This document shows positions 42,780-53,119 of a DNA stretch of 64,000 nucleotides, piece after piece (position 1 is the stretch's first letter; each line of letters starts with the position of its first letter). Below the pieces are notes generated by a model, which did not search any database, was not told the DNA's origin, and was given only the letters and a program-made list of their open reading frames with translations. The DNA lies in assembly GCF_033568475.1 (NCBI RefSeq), contig NC_133122.1, positions 187,693,449-187,757,448 on the forward strand, read 5' to 3'. The translations under genes and the position numbers were made by a program. This DNA is from Henckelia pumila (Eukaryota; Streptophyta; Magnoliopsida; Lamiales; Gesneriaceae).

Positions 42780-43732
42780 ATCTAACATCGTCCGGTAGTT
42801 TCTTTTTTAAAAAAAATACCTTTCTAAGAAATTGGGACGACTAAGAACGAATTATCTCTTTCAAATTTTTTTTAGACGAAAAAAGCAGAAGGTAATAGAT
42901 GATTATAGTAGCATGAGTGTCAAAAAGTTGTTCATTTTGATTGTACAAGGGAATTTTATTACTATCGTTCAGTTGAAGTCATCAAAGAGGAATTTTGATC
43001 AACGTCCAATCATGCTAGAAAATATAAATTATATAATATTAATATATAACATTGGCTTTTGTGACATTATATTCCCCGTTCGCGTTCACGGGAATCAAAT
43101 GGACACTTAATTCTTACCACGTTAATTGTGATTTTTATGAGAATGCTAAATATCTTCGTCCACTAATAAAAATAATATCCAAAAACATGAATTAGATTTT
43201 ATTTTATTTTATTTTATTTTATTGTTTGTTTCTTTGAAAAGGAAACCTGGTTTTCCCAAATTCCCAATCAATCATGGCAATGGACTCAATATTCCGAATG
43301 CAGACATATATTTTGTGTGTCCAGATTGACAGGTTTTTTCTCCAAAATTCAATAATCAGTCCACCAAACGACCCCCGGAAAGGGTACAAGATAATTATCA
43401 GATCAAAATACGAGACCAAAAATATAATATCCGTTTGTCAATTAAAAATTTTTTCATATTAAGAAAATATTTTGAAGAGTTTCTAGGAAGCGTTTCTCCA
43501 CTTTACCTTCACAAAATTTCAAAATTTTGTGAATAAAAAGTTGAAAATTGTTTACTAGAAGTTCTCTCAAACACTACCTAAATAATGCATCATCATCTTT
43601 CAATCAATTTATTTTTGTGTGCAAATTTGTCAAATGTTTACATTTATAACATTGACTCCACCGTCACACATTAAAATCCAAGTCTCCCATTTTACACTCC
43701 TTCAAATTTTACTTTACCATAACCATAAGATC

Positions 43733-43740
43733 TATATAAA
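43733..43740 (+). promoter_or_regulatory. TATA box of the phytosulfokine gene
   Basis: TATATAAA lies 75 bp upstream of the ATG, consistent with a short A-rich leader. Confidence 0.6.
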
Positions 43741-43807
43741 TCGACTCCATTTCCAAACGCTTTAATTTCCACATATCATCGGCAAACAAAACCATTAGAA
43801 AATTAAA

Positions 43808-44563
43808 ATGCCTAAAACTACAGCCACGGTTTTTTTCCTAATGGCACTCCTCTGCTTCTCTCTATCATTGGCCAGTACTCTTCCTCCTCACGATCTTCAT
43901 ATCGATCAAGTGGAAACCAAACAAGAGGTATGCATGTCAAAATTAACTATTTTATTATTAATTACTCTGCCTCGATGATTGGCCTGGATCCCGTTCCTGT
44001 CCTGCATGTAGACTATGGAAATCTTAGCATTTTTTTTAGATAAATAATTTAAAAACGTTTTTCGTGTTTTATAAGTTAAATAAAAAAAAACTGTTTGGAT
44101 AAGATTTTTGTAAGATGTCTTTTAAAAATATTTTAAAAAAAGTATTATTTAAGTATAATTTTTAAAAAATAATTGAGATTTGTTTTGGAATTAAATGGAA
44201 AACAAAACATACTAATTTTTAATTGTAAAATATTTTTATAAAATAGTTTTTCAAACACATATTTATTATCTTTTGAACCATTTTATACAAAAAAAATTTA
44301 AAATATTTTTATAAAAATATTTTATAAGTATTTGTTCAAATGACCCCTTATATTTTATAGGCATGACATCAATTAAAATTTTTGTCTAAATATTTTAACA
44401 GTCATTTTTTTGGAAAAAAAAAATTATGACGTATATTTATATAATTGTTAAGGGACTAGAGATGGAAAATAGCTGCACAGGAATTGTAAACGAAGAATGC
44501 TTGATGAGGAGGAGTTTGGCTGCTCATCTTGATTACATTTATACCCAACAAAACAAGCCGTGA
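43808..44563 (+). CDS. PSK: Phytosulfokine precursor (two exons, 73 aa)
   Basis: Exon 1 is 43808-43927 and exon 2 is 44462-44563, joined in phase 0 across a GT-AG intron (GTATGC ... ACTAGAG). The first 22 residues ([20 protein letters not shown]...) are a signal peptide. The mature region has the family Cys pair and acidic run ([23 protein letters not shown]), then YIYTQ at 44534-44548, the exact phytosulfokine-alpha pentapeptide, preceded by the Asp needed for tyrosine sulfation. The family precursor is secreted, sulfated on both Tyr by a Golgi sulfotransferase and cut by subtilases; the peptide acts on LRR receptor kinases to promote growth. Length and layout fit the family. A MITE-like sequence fills much of the intron. 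The exact acceptor is inferred from reading frame. Confidence 0.93.
44030..44350. mobile_element. MITE-like sequence in the phytosulfokine intron
   Basis: The left part (CTGTTTGGATAAGATTTTTG, then ATTTTAAAAAAAGTATT) is mirrored by AATATTTTATAAGTATTTG and TTCAAATGACCCC. It resembles other short A/T-rich palindromic elements with TTTGG ends. TSD not resolved. Confidence 0.4.
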
Positions 44564-45575
44564 AGAGTTTCATAAAAATGGATTATCTTGTTTTATCAAT
44601 TAGTATTTGCTTAAATGCGATCAAATTCTGGATGGGGTTCTGTATATTGAAGGGTGTCGCCTAATTTAATTTTTATTTTTATATTAAAAAGTTCATCTAC
44701 TATATATATTCTTGCAATTGTATTGTATATTGCTTTCTATCTTGGTAACAAGTGGGTGGGTAATATTAAAATCACTTTGGGAGGAAGTTGAAGGCAAACA
44801 ATAAAAATCAGGAGAAGATCTGCAGGTTGATTTTGATGAGGTAAAGGTAGTTGACGGTTGAAGCATTCTAGATGTGCTAATAATGGTTTGAGCAAGTGCT
44901 CGTGAGACGGTGTATATGGAATCTATATTTGCAAGATAAGTGATTCGATTCATGCATACAGTGAAAAGTTATATTTATGATATAAAAATAATAAAATTCC
45001 ATAAATCAAGTCAAATAAAAATTAACATCATAAAATTAATCATGAGATCGCCTATATAATTTTTATATAAAACGGCTTTGCACATATCAGCATTTAATAT
45101 ATATATTTCTTCACATCTGCTTTTTCGGCCATCTACAGGGTTTGTGTTTACGAGATTAATAATTACTTGCGTCTCTAAATATTTGTAGACTCGTAGCGTT
45201 TGTTTAGACTGGCTGTAGCCTGTAGGTGTGTGTGTTCAAGTGGTCATCGATGTGGGGCGTGTTTAATCTTTAATTAAATGTGGTTTCATCCAGTAGAAAT
45301 TCAGTAGTTATTATCAAGGATTAATTTTTTTAAAAAAATAAGGACTAAATCAACTTAATTTTATGGGCTTAGTTTGATTTTCTTTATTCTTTTTTTTTAA
45401 ACTAAAGCTTACACCAAATTAGTTTTTTTTTTTTCAATTTGATTGATTCTTAAAACCTAGTACACCTGTGGAAGCAAACGAATTGAATTGTACGTAGCTA
45501 TTCGGAGCTCGCTCGGTAAAAAGCTCAGCTTATCAAGCTGATTCTGAGCTCGATTTCAAGATCAATTATTTTATT
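44564..45575. other. Intergenic DNA after the phytosulfokine gene
   Basis: No gene is supported. A GTGAGACGGTGTATAT ... CATGAGATCGCCTATATAA segment (44908-45060) has the GAGAC-type ends of a common short plant repeat. 45490-45560 is rich in GAGCTCG/AAGCTC words, matched in reverse at 46263-46320, suggesting an older foldback element split by the two MITEs. Confidence 0.4.
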
Positions 45576-45797
45576 TAGGGCTGGGATATCGAACCAAAAT
45601 ACCGACTTTTCGGGATATCGTACCGAAATTTTTTCGATTTTTAGACATTTTTTTGGTATATCGAATTTTTTTCATGTATCTATACGGTATCAATATGATT
45701 TTTTCCATACCAAAATTTCAAAATTTCGATATCGGTATCTGTATGAATTTTTTTCGTACCAATATTTTAGATACGATATACCGAAAACTCACCCTAA
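45576..45797. mobile_element. hAT-type MITE (222 bp) with 8-bp TSD
   Basis: Ends TAGGGCTGGG and CTCACCCTAA form short terminal inverted repeats. ATTTTATT flanks both sides (45568-45575, 45798-45805). The interior is full of ATACCGAAA/TTTCGGTAT words. An 8-bp TSD and TAGGG ends are hAT features. Confidence 0.8.
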
Positions 45798-45872
45798 ATT
45801 TTATTAAGTTGAGCTTGAGCATGAGGGTATTCGGCTCATAAGCTCACAAATTTGTTCATTAACAACATTGTG

Positions 45873-46262
45873 TAGGGTGATAGAGGTGACATACCGTACC
45901 GAAATTATTGTATAAAAAATGTTATTCAGATATCATACCGAAAATTTTGGTATGTATGACTAGCATAACGATTATACCGAAATTTTAAGATATACCGATA
46001 TTTTGGTACGATATCAGTATATATAATATACCGTTTTATACCCAAATTTTTTTTTATTTTTAAAATTTATTTTTTAAAAATATTATATGTTTTTATATAA
46101 TATTTTGGTATATTGATATACTGGTATATACTAAAATTTTTTAATTTCATAGCATTACTGTACCAAAAAAATTGGTATCGTTATCGTATCGTACCAAAAT
46201 TCAGAAATTTTTTCGATACGGTAACCTCAGTATGTCGAAAATTCGATATTTTTTCATCCCTA
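45873..46262. mobile_element. Second hAT-type MITE (390 bp), related interior
   Basis: It starts TAGGGTGA and ends TTTCATCCCTA, with imperfect 8-bp flanks ACATTGTG and AGCTTGTG. The interior shares the ATACCGAAATT words of the MITE 75 bp to its left. Confidence 0.65.
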
Positions 46263-46444
46263 AGCTTGTGAGCTCCAGCTCAAATCGGCTCGTTTAGGTG
46301 GTTTGCAAGCTCGCTCGTAGCTTTGTTATGAGATTTTTAGTCATTGATTTTATGGTAGTGTTGTTTTTATTTGATATTTGGAAGTTAGATGTATTATTTT
46401 GGATGTTTAATGATGTGACAAGTTTATGTTTTTTCAGTTGTTAG

Positions 46445-46893
46445 TGTTGGTCTCAGGTGCGGCATCACGAGATAGAAAATATTGAAATTGAAGAATAAAA
46501 TAGACACCAAAATTTACGTGAAAAATCCCTAAAATTATTAGGGTAAAAAAAAATCACGGGCAAGATGAAAAGATTCCACTATAATATTTGGAGAATTACA
46601 ACATCTCTCTGTGTTTTTAAAGAGACACTCACTCTCTAATACAGGAGAAAACCTATCTCACAAATATATATAGAAATAAATAGGAGAGAAGAAGAACACT
46701 CAAGCTCAGAAGAACTGCTTGAGAATGGGATGCAAAGAATGCCGAAGAATGAAATGAGGCACCTATATATAGGTGCAAATATTCGGTGTGAACATGAGAA
46801 GGAAAATTCTCAATTGAATTTTCCTTCTTTGTTGTACGTACAAGTCCATGTCTTGTTGTCCTCATTTGCCCAATTTGACAATTCAAACCGACA
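46445..46893 (-). repeat. Element G 3' LTR (449 bp)
   Basis: It pairs with 50996-51441 and is bordered inside by TTTCTCCCACTT, the complement of the polypurine tract. Confidence 0.95.
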
Positions 46894-47046
46894 TTTCTCC
46901 CACTTGGAGATTTGATCGAGAATCAAACACATCTCCACACATCCTTTCAATCTTGCCTTTTTCTGCTGCTTACGTTTCTGCTAGGCCACTTAAGGATCTA
47001 TACCATTCAAATTTCTCTGTGCTCACTGGCTTGGTCAGAATATCAG

Positions 47047-47539
47047 CTATGTTATCCTTTGTATGATCTTTAGCATGTCCACACTTTCTTCCTCTACTAC
47101 TTCTCGTTCAAAATGAAATTGAACTCCAATGTGTTTAGTCCTGGAATGAAAGGCTGGATTGCTTGTGATGTGCAAGACACTCTGGCTGTCACAAAACAAA
47201 GGAATTTTCTCTTGTTTGTGTCCAAGCTCCTCCAATAACATTTTAATCCATATTGTCTCCTTGAAAGCTTGAGTAGCTGCCATGTATTCTGCTTCCATTG
47301 TAGATAATGCGACAACTGTTTGCAGTTTTGAAACTCATATTACTGCATATCCTGCAACTGTAAACACATAACCAGTAGTAGATTTTTTTTTTATCTGGAT
47401 CACCCGCATAGTCTGAATCTACATAGCCCCTGAGTGTAAAATCTGATCCTCCAAAACAAAACGCAGCATCCGAGATACCCTTAATGTATCTAAGGATCCT
47501 CTTAACCGTGCTCCAATGCTCTTGTCCAAGATTCTCCAT
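47047..47539 (-). pseudogene. Element G RNase H
   Basis: The minus strand encodes LRGYVDSDYAGDPDKKK (an RNase H Asp position), then after frame changes MEAEYMAATQAFKETIWIKMLLEEL, CDSQSVLHITSNPAFHSRTKHIGVQFHF and the C-terminal VDMLKI segment. Frameshifts lie near 47300 and 47390. Confidence 0.88.
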
Positions 47540-47554
47540 ATACCGACTGACTAC

Positions 47555-48718
47555 TTACAGTGCTTGTGCAATGTTTGGTCTTGTACAGATCATAGTGAAC
47601 ATCAAACTCCCCACTGCTGATGCATACGGTACTCGAGACATCTCCATCCTCTCTGCTTCACTGCTAGGACACATCTCAGAGGATAACTTGAAGTTAATAG
47701 GAAGAGGGGTTAAAACTGGCTTACTAACTTGCATGTTGAAGCGTTGCAAGACTTTTTTCAAATAATTTTTCTTGGAAAGCCAAATCTTCCAATTTATTCT
47801 GTCTCGTTGAACTTGCATCCCTAGAATCTTGTTTGTTGGTCCCAAATCCTTCATATCAAATTTCCTAGCCAACTGTGCCTTCAATTCTTGGACTCGATCT
47901 TTGTTGGGGCCTGCAACCAACATGTCGTCCACATACAATAGCAAAATGATATAATCTTCATTACCAGACCTCTTGAAATACGTACAAGGGTCTGCACTAA
48001 GTTTGTTGTACCTAATGCTCATAATATAAGAATCAAATCTCTTGTACCAACACCTCGGCGCCTGTTTGAGATCGTACAAAGATTTGTTCAACGTGCAAAC
48101 CAAGTTCTCTTTTCTTTTTTTCGCAAAACCTTCTAGTTGGAGCATATAGATTTCTTCTTCAAGATCTCCATGAAGAAATGCAGTTTTCACATCTAGCTGT
48201 TCTAGATGTAGGTCAAACACCGCACATATTTCCAATACTACTCTGACTGTTGAAATTCGAACAACAGGAGAAAATATCTCGTTGAAGTCGATGCATTCTT
48301 TATGAGCATACCCTTTTACAACCAATCTTGCACGATACCGCTCCACTTGGTTATTTCCATCATGCTTGATCTTATAGACCCATATGTTACCGATAGCTTT
48401 CCTCCCTCGTGGTAGTGTAACAAGATCCCAAGTTTTGTTCCTTCCCAATGCTTCCAATTCTTCATGCATCGCTGTCATCCACAGAGATACATCCGAGCTT
48501 TGAGTAGTATCATGGAAACTCGATGGCTCACCATCCTCTGTTAATAGACAATATTCAATGTTGCTTTCAATGACATAATCTGAAAGCCAACCTGGTGGTA
48601 TTCTCTCTCGAGTTGACTGCCTCACTTTGGAAACTTCTGAATCAGCCGGTTCTTGTTCCTCGTGTTTTGGTATTGCTTCACAAAAAAACTCGATCTTCAT
48701 ATGTCTTATTTTCCACAT
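47555..48718 (-). pseudogene. Element G reverse transcriptase (frame open for 387 codons)
   Basis: The minus-strand frame contains WMTAMHEELEALGRNKTWDLV, RARLVVKGYAHKECIDF, VRVVLEICAVFDLHLEQLDVKTAFLHGDLEEEIYM, LYDLKQAPRCWYKRF and the catalytic LLYVDDMLVAG (about 47900-47930), all diagnostic of copia RT. It is intact here, but the upstream frames that would feed it are broken, so I call it part of a dead polyprotein. Confidence 0.92.
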
Positions 48719-48932
48719 GAATGATAGTAGTTTCTGAATTCAGTGTGTCTTTGTCTTCCTTCACTTTATCTTCCTCGAAGATAACATCTCTGCTCATGAT
48801 AAGCTTGTGGATACTGGGATCCCACAAACAAAACCCCTTTACCCCATCAGCATAACCCAAGAAGATACACTTTTTGGATTTGGAATCCAACTTTGATCTT
48901 TCTGGCTCATTGTACAAAACGTACATCGGACT

Positions 48933-50003
48933 TCAAAATGTATGTAACCGAGAATACTCAGCCGGTTTGCCAGTCCACACCTCCATCAGAGTCTTCAAAT
49001 CAATCGCCACGGAAAGGGAGCGATTGATAATGTAAGAAGCGGTTTTGACTGCTTCTTCCCAAAATGACTTGGCTAGACCCGCAGTACTCAACATGGCCCT
49101 TGTTCTGTCCAAAAAAGTTCTGTTTATCCGTTCTACCACTCCATTCTGCTGAGGCGTGTAAGCTGTCGTGAACTGTCTTTTGATGCCCTCCTGCTGGAAA
49201 AATGCATCAAACTCATCACTGATATATTCTCCTCTATTCTTAATCCTCAAACACTTTATTTTCTTGTCAAAATCAAGTTCAACCCGCACTTTGAAAACTT
49301 CAAAAACATCTGAATTCTTCTTGATTGGATACACCCAACTTCTCCTACAGAAATCATCAATAAACGAGACAAAATTTCTCGCTTCTCCTAGGGACACCAC
49401 CGGTGCTTGCCAAACATCAGAATGAATCAGCTCCAATATTCCTTTGTTCTTGGCTGTAGATGTGCCAAACTTTAATCTGTATTGTTTATTGGTAACAAAA
49501 TGCTCACAAAAAGGTAGAGTCACTTTTGTAAGCCCCAACAACAGCTTTCGTTCAGAGAAAATCTTCATTCCTCATTCTGACATATGCCCAGGCTTTCTAT
49601 ACCACAACACTGTTGATTCTTCTCCCGAACCAGTTGATGCAACAACTAGTTCCGTCTCTTTGTATGTTTCTCCCAAAAGTACATACATATTTGCAGCAAC
49701 CTTTTCCGCCTTCATAACCACAAGCGCGCCTTTCGCAATCTTCATGATTCATTTCTCAACACGGATTTTGCACCCAATATCATCCAATTGCCCCAAAGAC
49801 AAAAGATTCTTTGTCAGACCCTTTACATTTCGTACCTCCTGTATGGTGCGAATATTACCATCAAACATTTTAATTTGGATGGTATCGACCCCAGAGATTT
49901 CCAAGGCATGATTATTTCCCATGAATATAGATCCTCATGAGACTGATTCATACTGATCGAACCATTCTCTTCTTGACGTCATGTGCCATGTCGCTCCTGA
50001 ATC
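48933..50003 (-). pseudogene. Element G protease and integrase
   Basis: The protease triplet DSG (IMDSGATWHMTSRREWF) is at about 49995-50003. The GAG-pre-integrase region follows, and the integrase core runs from 49568: ELIHSDVWQAP, NFVSFIDDFCRRSWVY, then LRIKNRGEYISDEF where relatives have a TDNGGEY-type motif, and YTPQQNGVVERINRT. Loss of the central Asp in that motif would disable the DDE triad. TGA codons near 49942, 49757 and 49576 interrupt the upstream part. Confidence 0.88.
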
Positions 50004-50009
50004 CATAAT

Positions 50010-50807
50010 TCATGCATCACAAAATCTGTTTCTGCCTTCCGCAACTGTAGCTGCTTCGCTTAATAATATTTCACCACTGCTTGAAGTACTGGCCACATTT
50101 TCTTGAGATCTTTTTTCGATTCTCTTCATACACTCTCTCTTGTAGTGTCTTTTACCGCCATATTTAAAGCAATAAATATTTTTCTTCTTACTTTTTGACT
50201 TTGATCTACCATATCTATGGCTCCCACTGGAGTCACGCTCCGTCAATCTTTCTCTCGTCATCGGTAAAGCCTATGCTTGCTTCGACGTTGCCAACCTGCC
50301 TTCCTTGTTCTTGCGACGACTCTCTTCTCCAAGAACCGCAGTTAAAACATCGTCAAAATGTAAATTATCCAAAAGAACATTGTTGGTAACATTGATGATG
50401 AGTTGATCATATGAATCTGGTAGACTCTGAAGTAGAAGCTCCACATGTTATTTTTATTCTATATTATGCCCCATAGAGTTGAGCCGAGAAAATAAAGTAT
50501 TCAATGTGTTGATATGGTCGGTCATTGATGATGATTCTGCCATCCAAAGAGTATAAAGCTTTCTCTTTAGAAAAATTTTATTGTGTATTGACTTGACCTC
50601 GTACAGTTTTGTAAGAGTATCCCAAATAACTTTTGTATCTTTTATTTCAGAGATACTTGACATTACTTCATCCACTATGGCCAAGTGCAAATTGGAAACA
50701 TCATTGTGATTCATCTCATTCCAATTTTGATCGTCCGTGATTTTCGCCGGTCTATCTCCAATAGCTTCCAAGCAACGTTTCTTTGTTAGAATTGCTTGCA
50801 CCTTCAA
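50010..50807 (-). pseudogene. Element G gag
   Basis: On the minus strand, MKVQAILTKKRCLEAI and VIWDTLTKLYEVKSIHNKIFLKRKLYTLWM are copia UBN2-type Gag motifs (50807-50454). After a stop and frame change the CCHC knuckle at about 50165-50120 reads CFKYGGKRHYKREC, with its second Cys replaced by Tyr. The gag is therefore broken and its knuckle degenerate. Confidence 0.88.
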
Positions 50808-50995
50808 TTTTCACAACAAAAAATTGCTTCCATTGGAATTTTATATCTCATAATTTTGCCATCATCTTTACTACAATAATCCTTCCGTAATAAAATTTCA
50901 AAAAATCTTTTCTAATGTAGAAGATCAATTAAAGCTGCAACCACAAAGCATACTTAGAATTTTAAGAAATTTTATTCCAAAGCTCTGATACCACT

Positions 50996-51441
50996 TGTTG
51001 GTCCCATGTGCGGCATCACGAGATAAAAAATATTGAAATTGAAGAATAAAATAGACATCAAGATTTACGTGGAAAATTCCTAAAATTATTAGGGTAAAAA
51101 ACAACGGGCAAGATGAAAAGATTCCACTATAATATTTGGAGAATTACAACCTCTCTGTGTGTTTTCAAAGAGACACTCACTCTCTTAATACAGGAGAAAA
51201 CTTATCTTACAAATATATATATAAATAAATATGAGAGAAAAATAACACTCAAGCTCAGAAGAACTACTTGAGAATTAGAAGCAAAGAATGCCGAAGAATG
51301 AAATGAGGCACCTATATATAGGTGCAAATCTTCGGTGTGAACATGAGAAGGAAAATTCTCAATTGAATTTTCCTTCTTTAATGTACGTACAAGTGAATGT
51401 CTTGTTGTCCTCATTTTCCCTTTTGACAATTCAAACCGACA
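50996..51441 (-). repeat. Element G 5' LTR (446 bp)
   Basis: It is bordered inside by AGCTCTGATACCACT, the complement of the initiator-Met primer site. Confidence 0.95.
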
Positions 51442-52606
51442 GTTAGGTTTTTCATTTGGTTATCACAAAAGAATCTACTTTTTTCTGTCTGATTTAGAAT
51501 TAATTCATAGAGATGCATTCAGTTGTATATTCTATCGTAATTCTATCTTTAACTAGATTAATAAGATTCAAAATCGAGCTCAGTTGTATGTTTGACGAGC
51601 TCGTTTAATCATCATGCTTAAAGAGTTTTTGATAGTCAATACTCGTTAAATATTGTAAATGAGCTATTAATGTATTGAGATCGAGTCGATCTTGAGTCTT
51701 TATATATATTAAGTGCAGTAATGAACCAAGCTCGAACTTCTATATATTTTAAACGATATATCTCTGAGTACACCCACCCACGTGAAAAAAATAAAATGGA
51801 AGTTTGAATAAGCTTTTAATAAGATATAATAGACTCAACTTATGTTAGCCATTTTCATAAGATGAGGACAAATAAAGGATAGCTGTTTTGAAGGCTATTT
51901 TTTCAATTGCGTTTGCGCACTTGGCCTGAGTCGTGACATAAAATGTGATACTAAACTTTTGAAAACTTTATAAAGATTACTCTACAATTATTTTTTAAAA
52001 ATATTTGCAAACACTACGTGATGTAACCAAAAATTGATAGTATCCACTGAGAAAATCTGGATGACCGGATTAATACTCGAACAATTATAGAAAAAGAACT
52101 TCGTAGGTTGTTACTTGCATCACAAAGCAAGTGAGTAGCGTTGGGAGTTGTTCGACGAAGACACTCCGACGCACAAGTTAGTATTTGTCCAATAAAAGTT
52201 CTAGAAAATTAGAACGTACCTAGGATTTGAGCTTATTATGAACTTTAAAGAATTTATGTACTTTGATAAAATGCCCAAATAAATAATTAGATAATATTAG
52301 ATTCAAATGGATTGAGTCATTAAACTTGACCCGAAAGATAATCAAATTAGGTCATAGCTCATCCGTATCCATGACTCGATCTAAACCGTCTTGATCGGTT
52401 GCTGTGCGTGGTTTTTAAACACCATGTCGACGTGTATGTGATGTTGACTTGAAGCAACTAAGCAAGCACCACATCGAATTTGGGCCCAGTGGTCTCATAA
52501 TCTCTCTCGATTCTTAAAACAGCTTTTTCTATCCCGCGAAATCGAGTAGGCCCAATACATATTATACCAGGTCGAGTTAAGCCCAATTAAAAAAAATATT
52601 ATGTTA
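51442..52606. other. Intergenic A/T-rich DNA
   Basis: No gene is supported. The only notable sequence is scattered GAGCTCG words near 51575-51605. I see nothing else. Confidence 0.5.
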
Positions 52607-52866
52607 TCTTTTACTATTTATTAAGTCAGGCATATTAGAGTAACTAATTTGATGTCATGGTATATTTTTCAATATACCCAAAATACCCTTCTTTTTAATT
52701 TTTTGTTTTCTCAATGTTTCTTACTCACTATCTCCACATCTCCAATAACTCTTTGCCAATTCTAATTCCCTTTTTTTTATTAATTAACTTAACCTATTAA
52801 GCATCAAAATTCATATACATTGTAGTTATTATTTTATACACGCAAATGCGTGTGCACGGTTGCTAG
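52607..52866 (+). mobile_element. Non-autonomous Helitron-like element (260 bp)
   Basis: The 5' end TCTTTTACTATTTATTAAG follows an A; the 3' end CTAG is followed by T; a hairpin ACACGCA-AA-TGCGTGT (52838-52853) sits 9 nt before CTAG. TC/CTRR ends, a subterminal hairpin and A/T insertion are Helitron hallmarks. No TSD or coding sequence. Confidence 0.65.
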
Positions 52867-53119
52867 TTTTTATTAAAAATTAAAAAGAAAACAAATATAT
52901 ATTGGCTTAAGTGGAATTTCAACATTCTTTTAATTGACACAGATTGTGTATCCTTTTTAAAAATCACAATTGATACGACATTCCAAAATGTCACCTTTGC
53001 GTTTTATCAAGCCACAGTAATAAACTTTCAAATCTGAATCAAGACACAGAGCAAATCCTGAAGAAATCTCTATTTTCTGAAATCTTATCCCCTTCTCCAA
53101 AATCTCCTCGCCTCCAGCC

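Larger units (their letters stand above)
40822..43732. other. Intergenic A/T-rich DNA with MITE remnants and an ATT microsatellite
   Basis: No gene is supported. A minus-strand CGTTATCAGCACGAGTGCTC near 41380-41405 resembles the leader junction of copia elements, with degenerate GAGCATCAATGTAAA-like direct repeats at 41220-41340. MITE-like palindromic remnants lie at about 41480-41815 (ends with TTTTGGATAAG and CCAAACGGGGCC) and 42133-42650. The short ORFs at 42832 and 43274 have no recognisable similarity. Confidence 0.5.
46445..51441 (-). mobile_element. Element G: Ty1/copia retrotransposon (4997 bp)
   Basis: LTRs 46445-46893 and 50996-51441 begin TGTTGGTC and end TTCAAACCGACA; GTTAG flanks both sides (46440-46444, 51442-51446). 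Read on the minus strand, the 5' LTR is followed by AGTGGTATCAGAGC (initiator-Met primer site), then gag, protease, integrase, RT, RNase H, the polypurine tract AAGTGGGAGAAA and the 3' LTR. Domain order and polypurine tract fit a Tnt1/Tork-like element. Stops and frameshifts in gag, protease and integrase inactivate it, though the RT frame is intact over 387 codons. Confidence 0.95.

Noticed and set aside
44693-44953. Minus-strand 86-codon ORF after the phytosulfokine gene
   Set aside because: Low-complexity Ser/Thr composition, no recognisable domain, overlaps repeat-like DNA.
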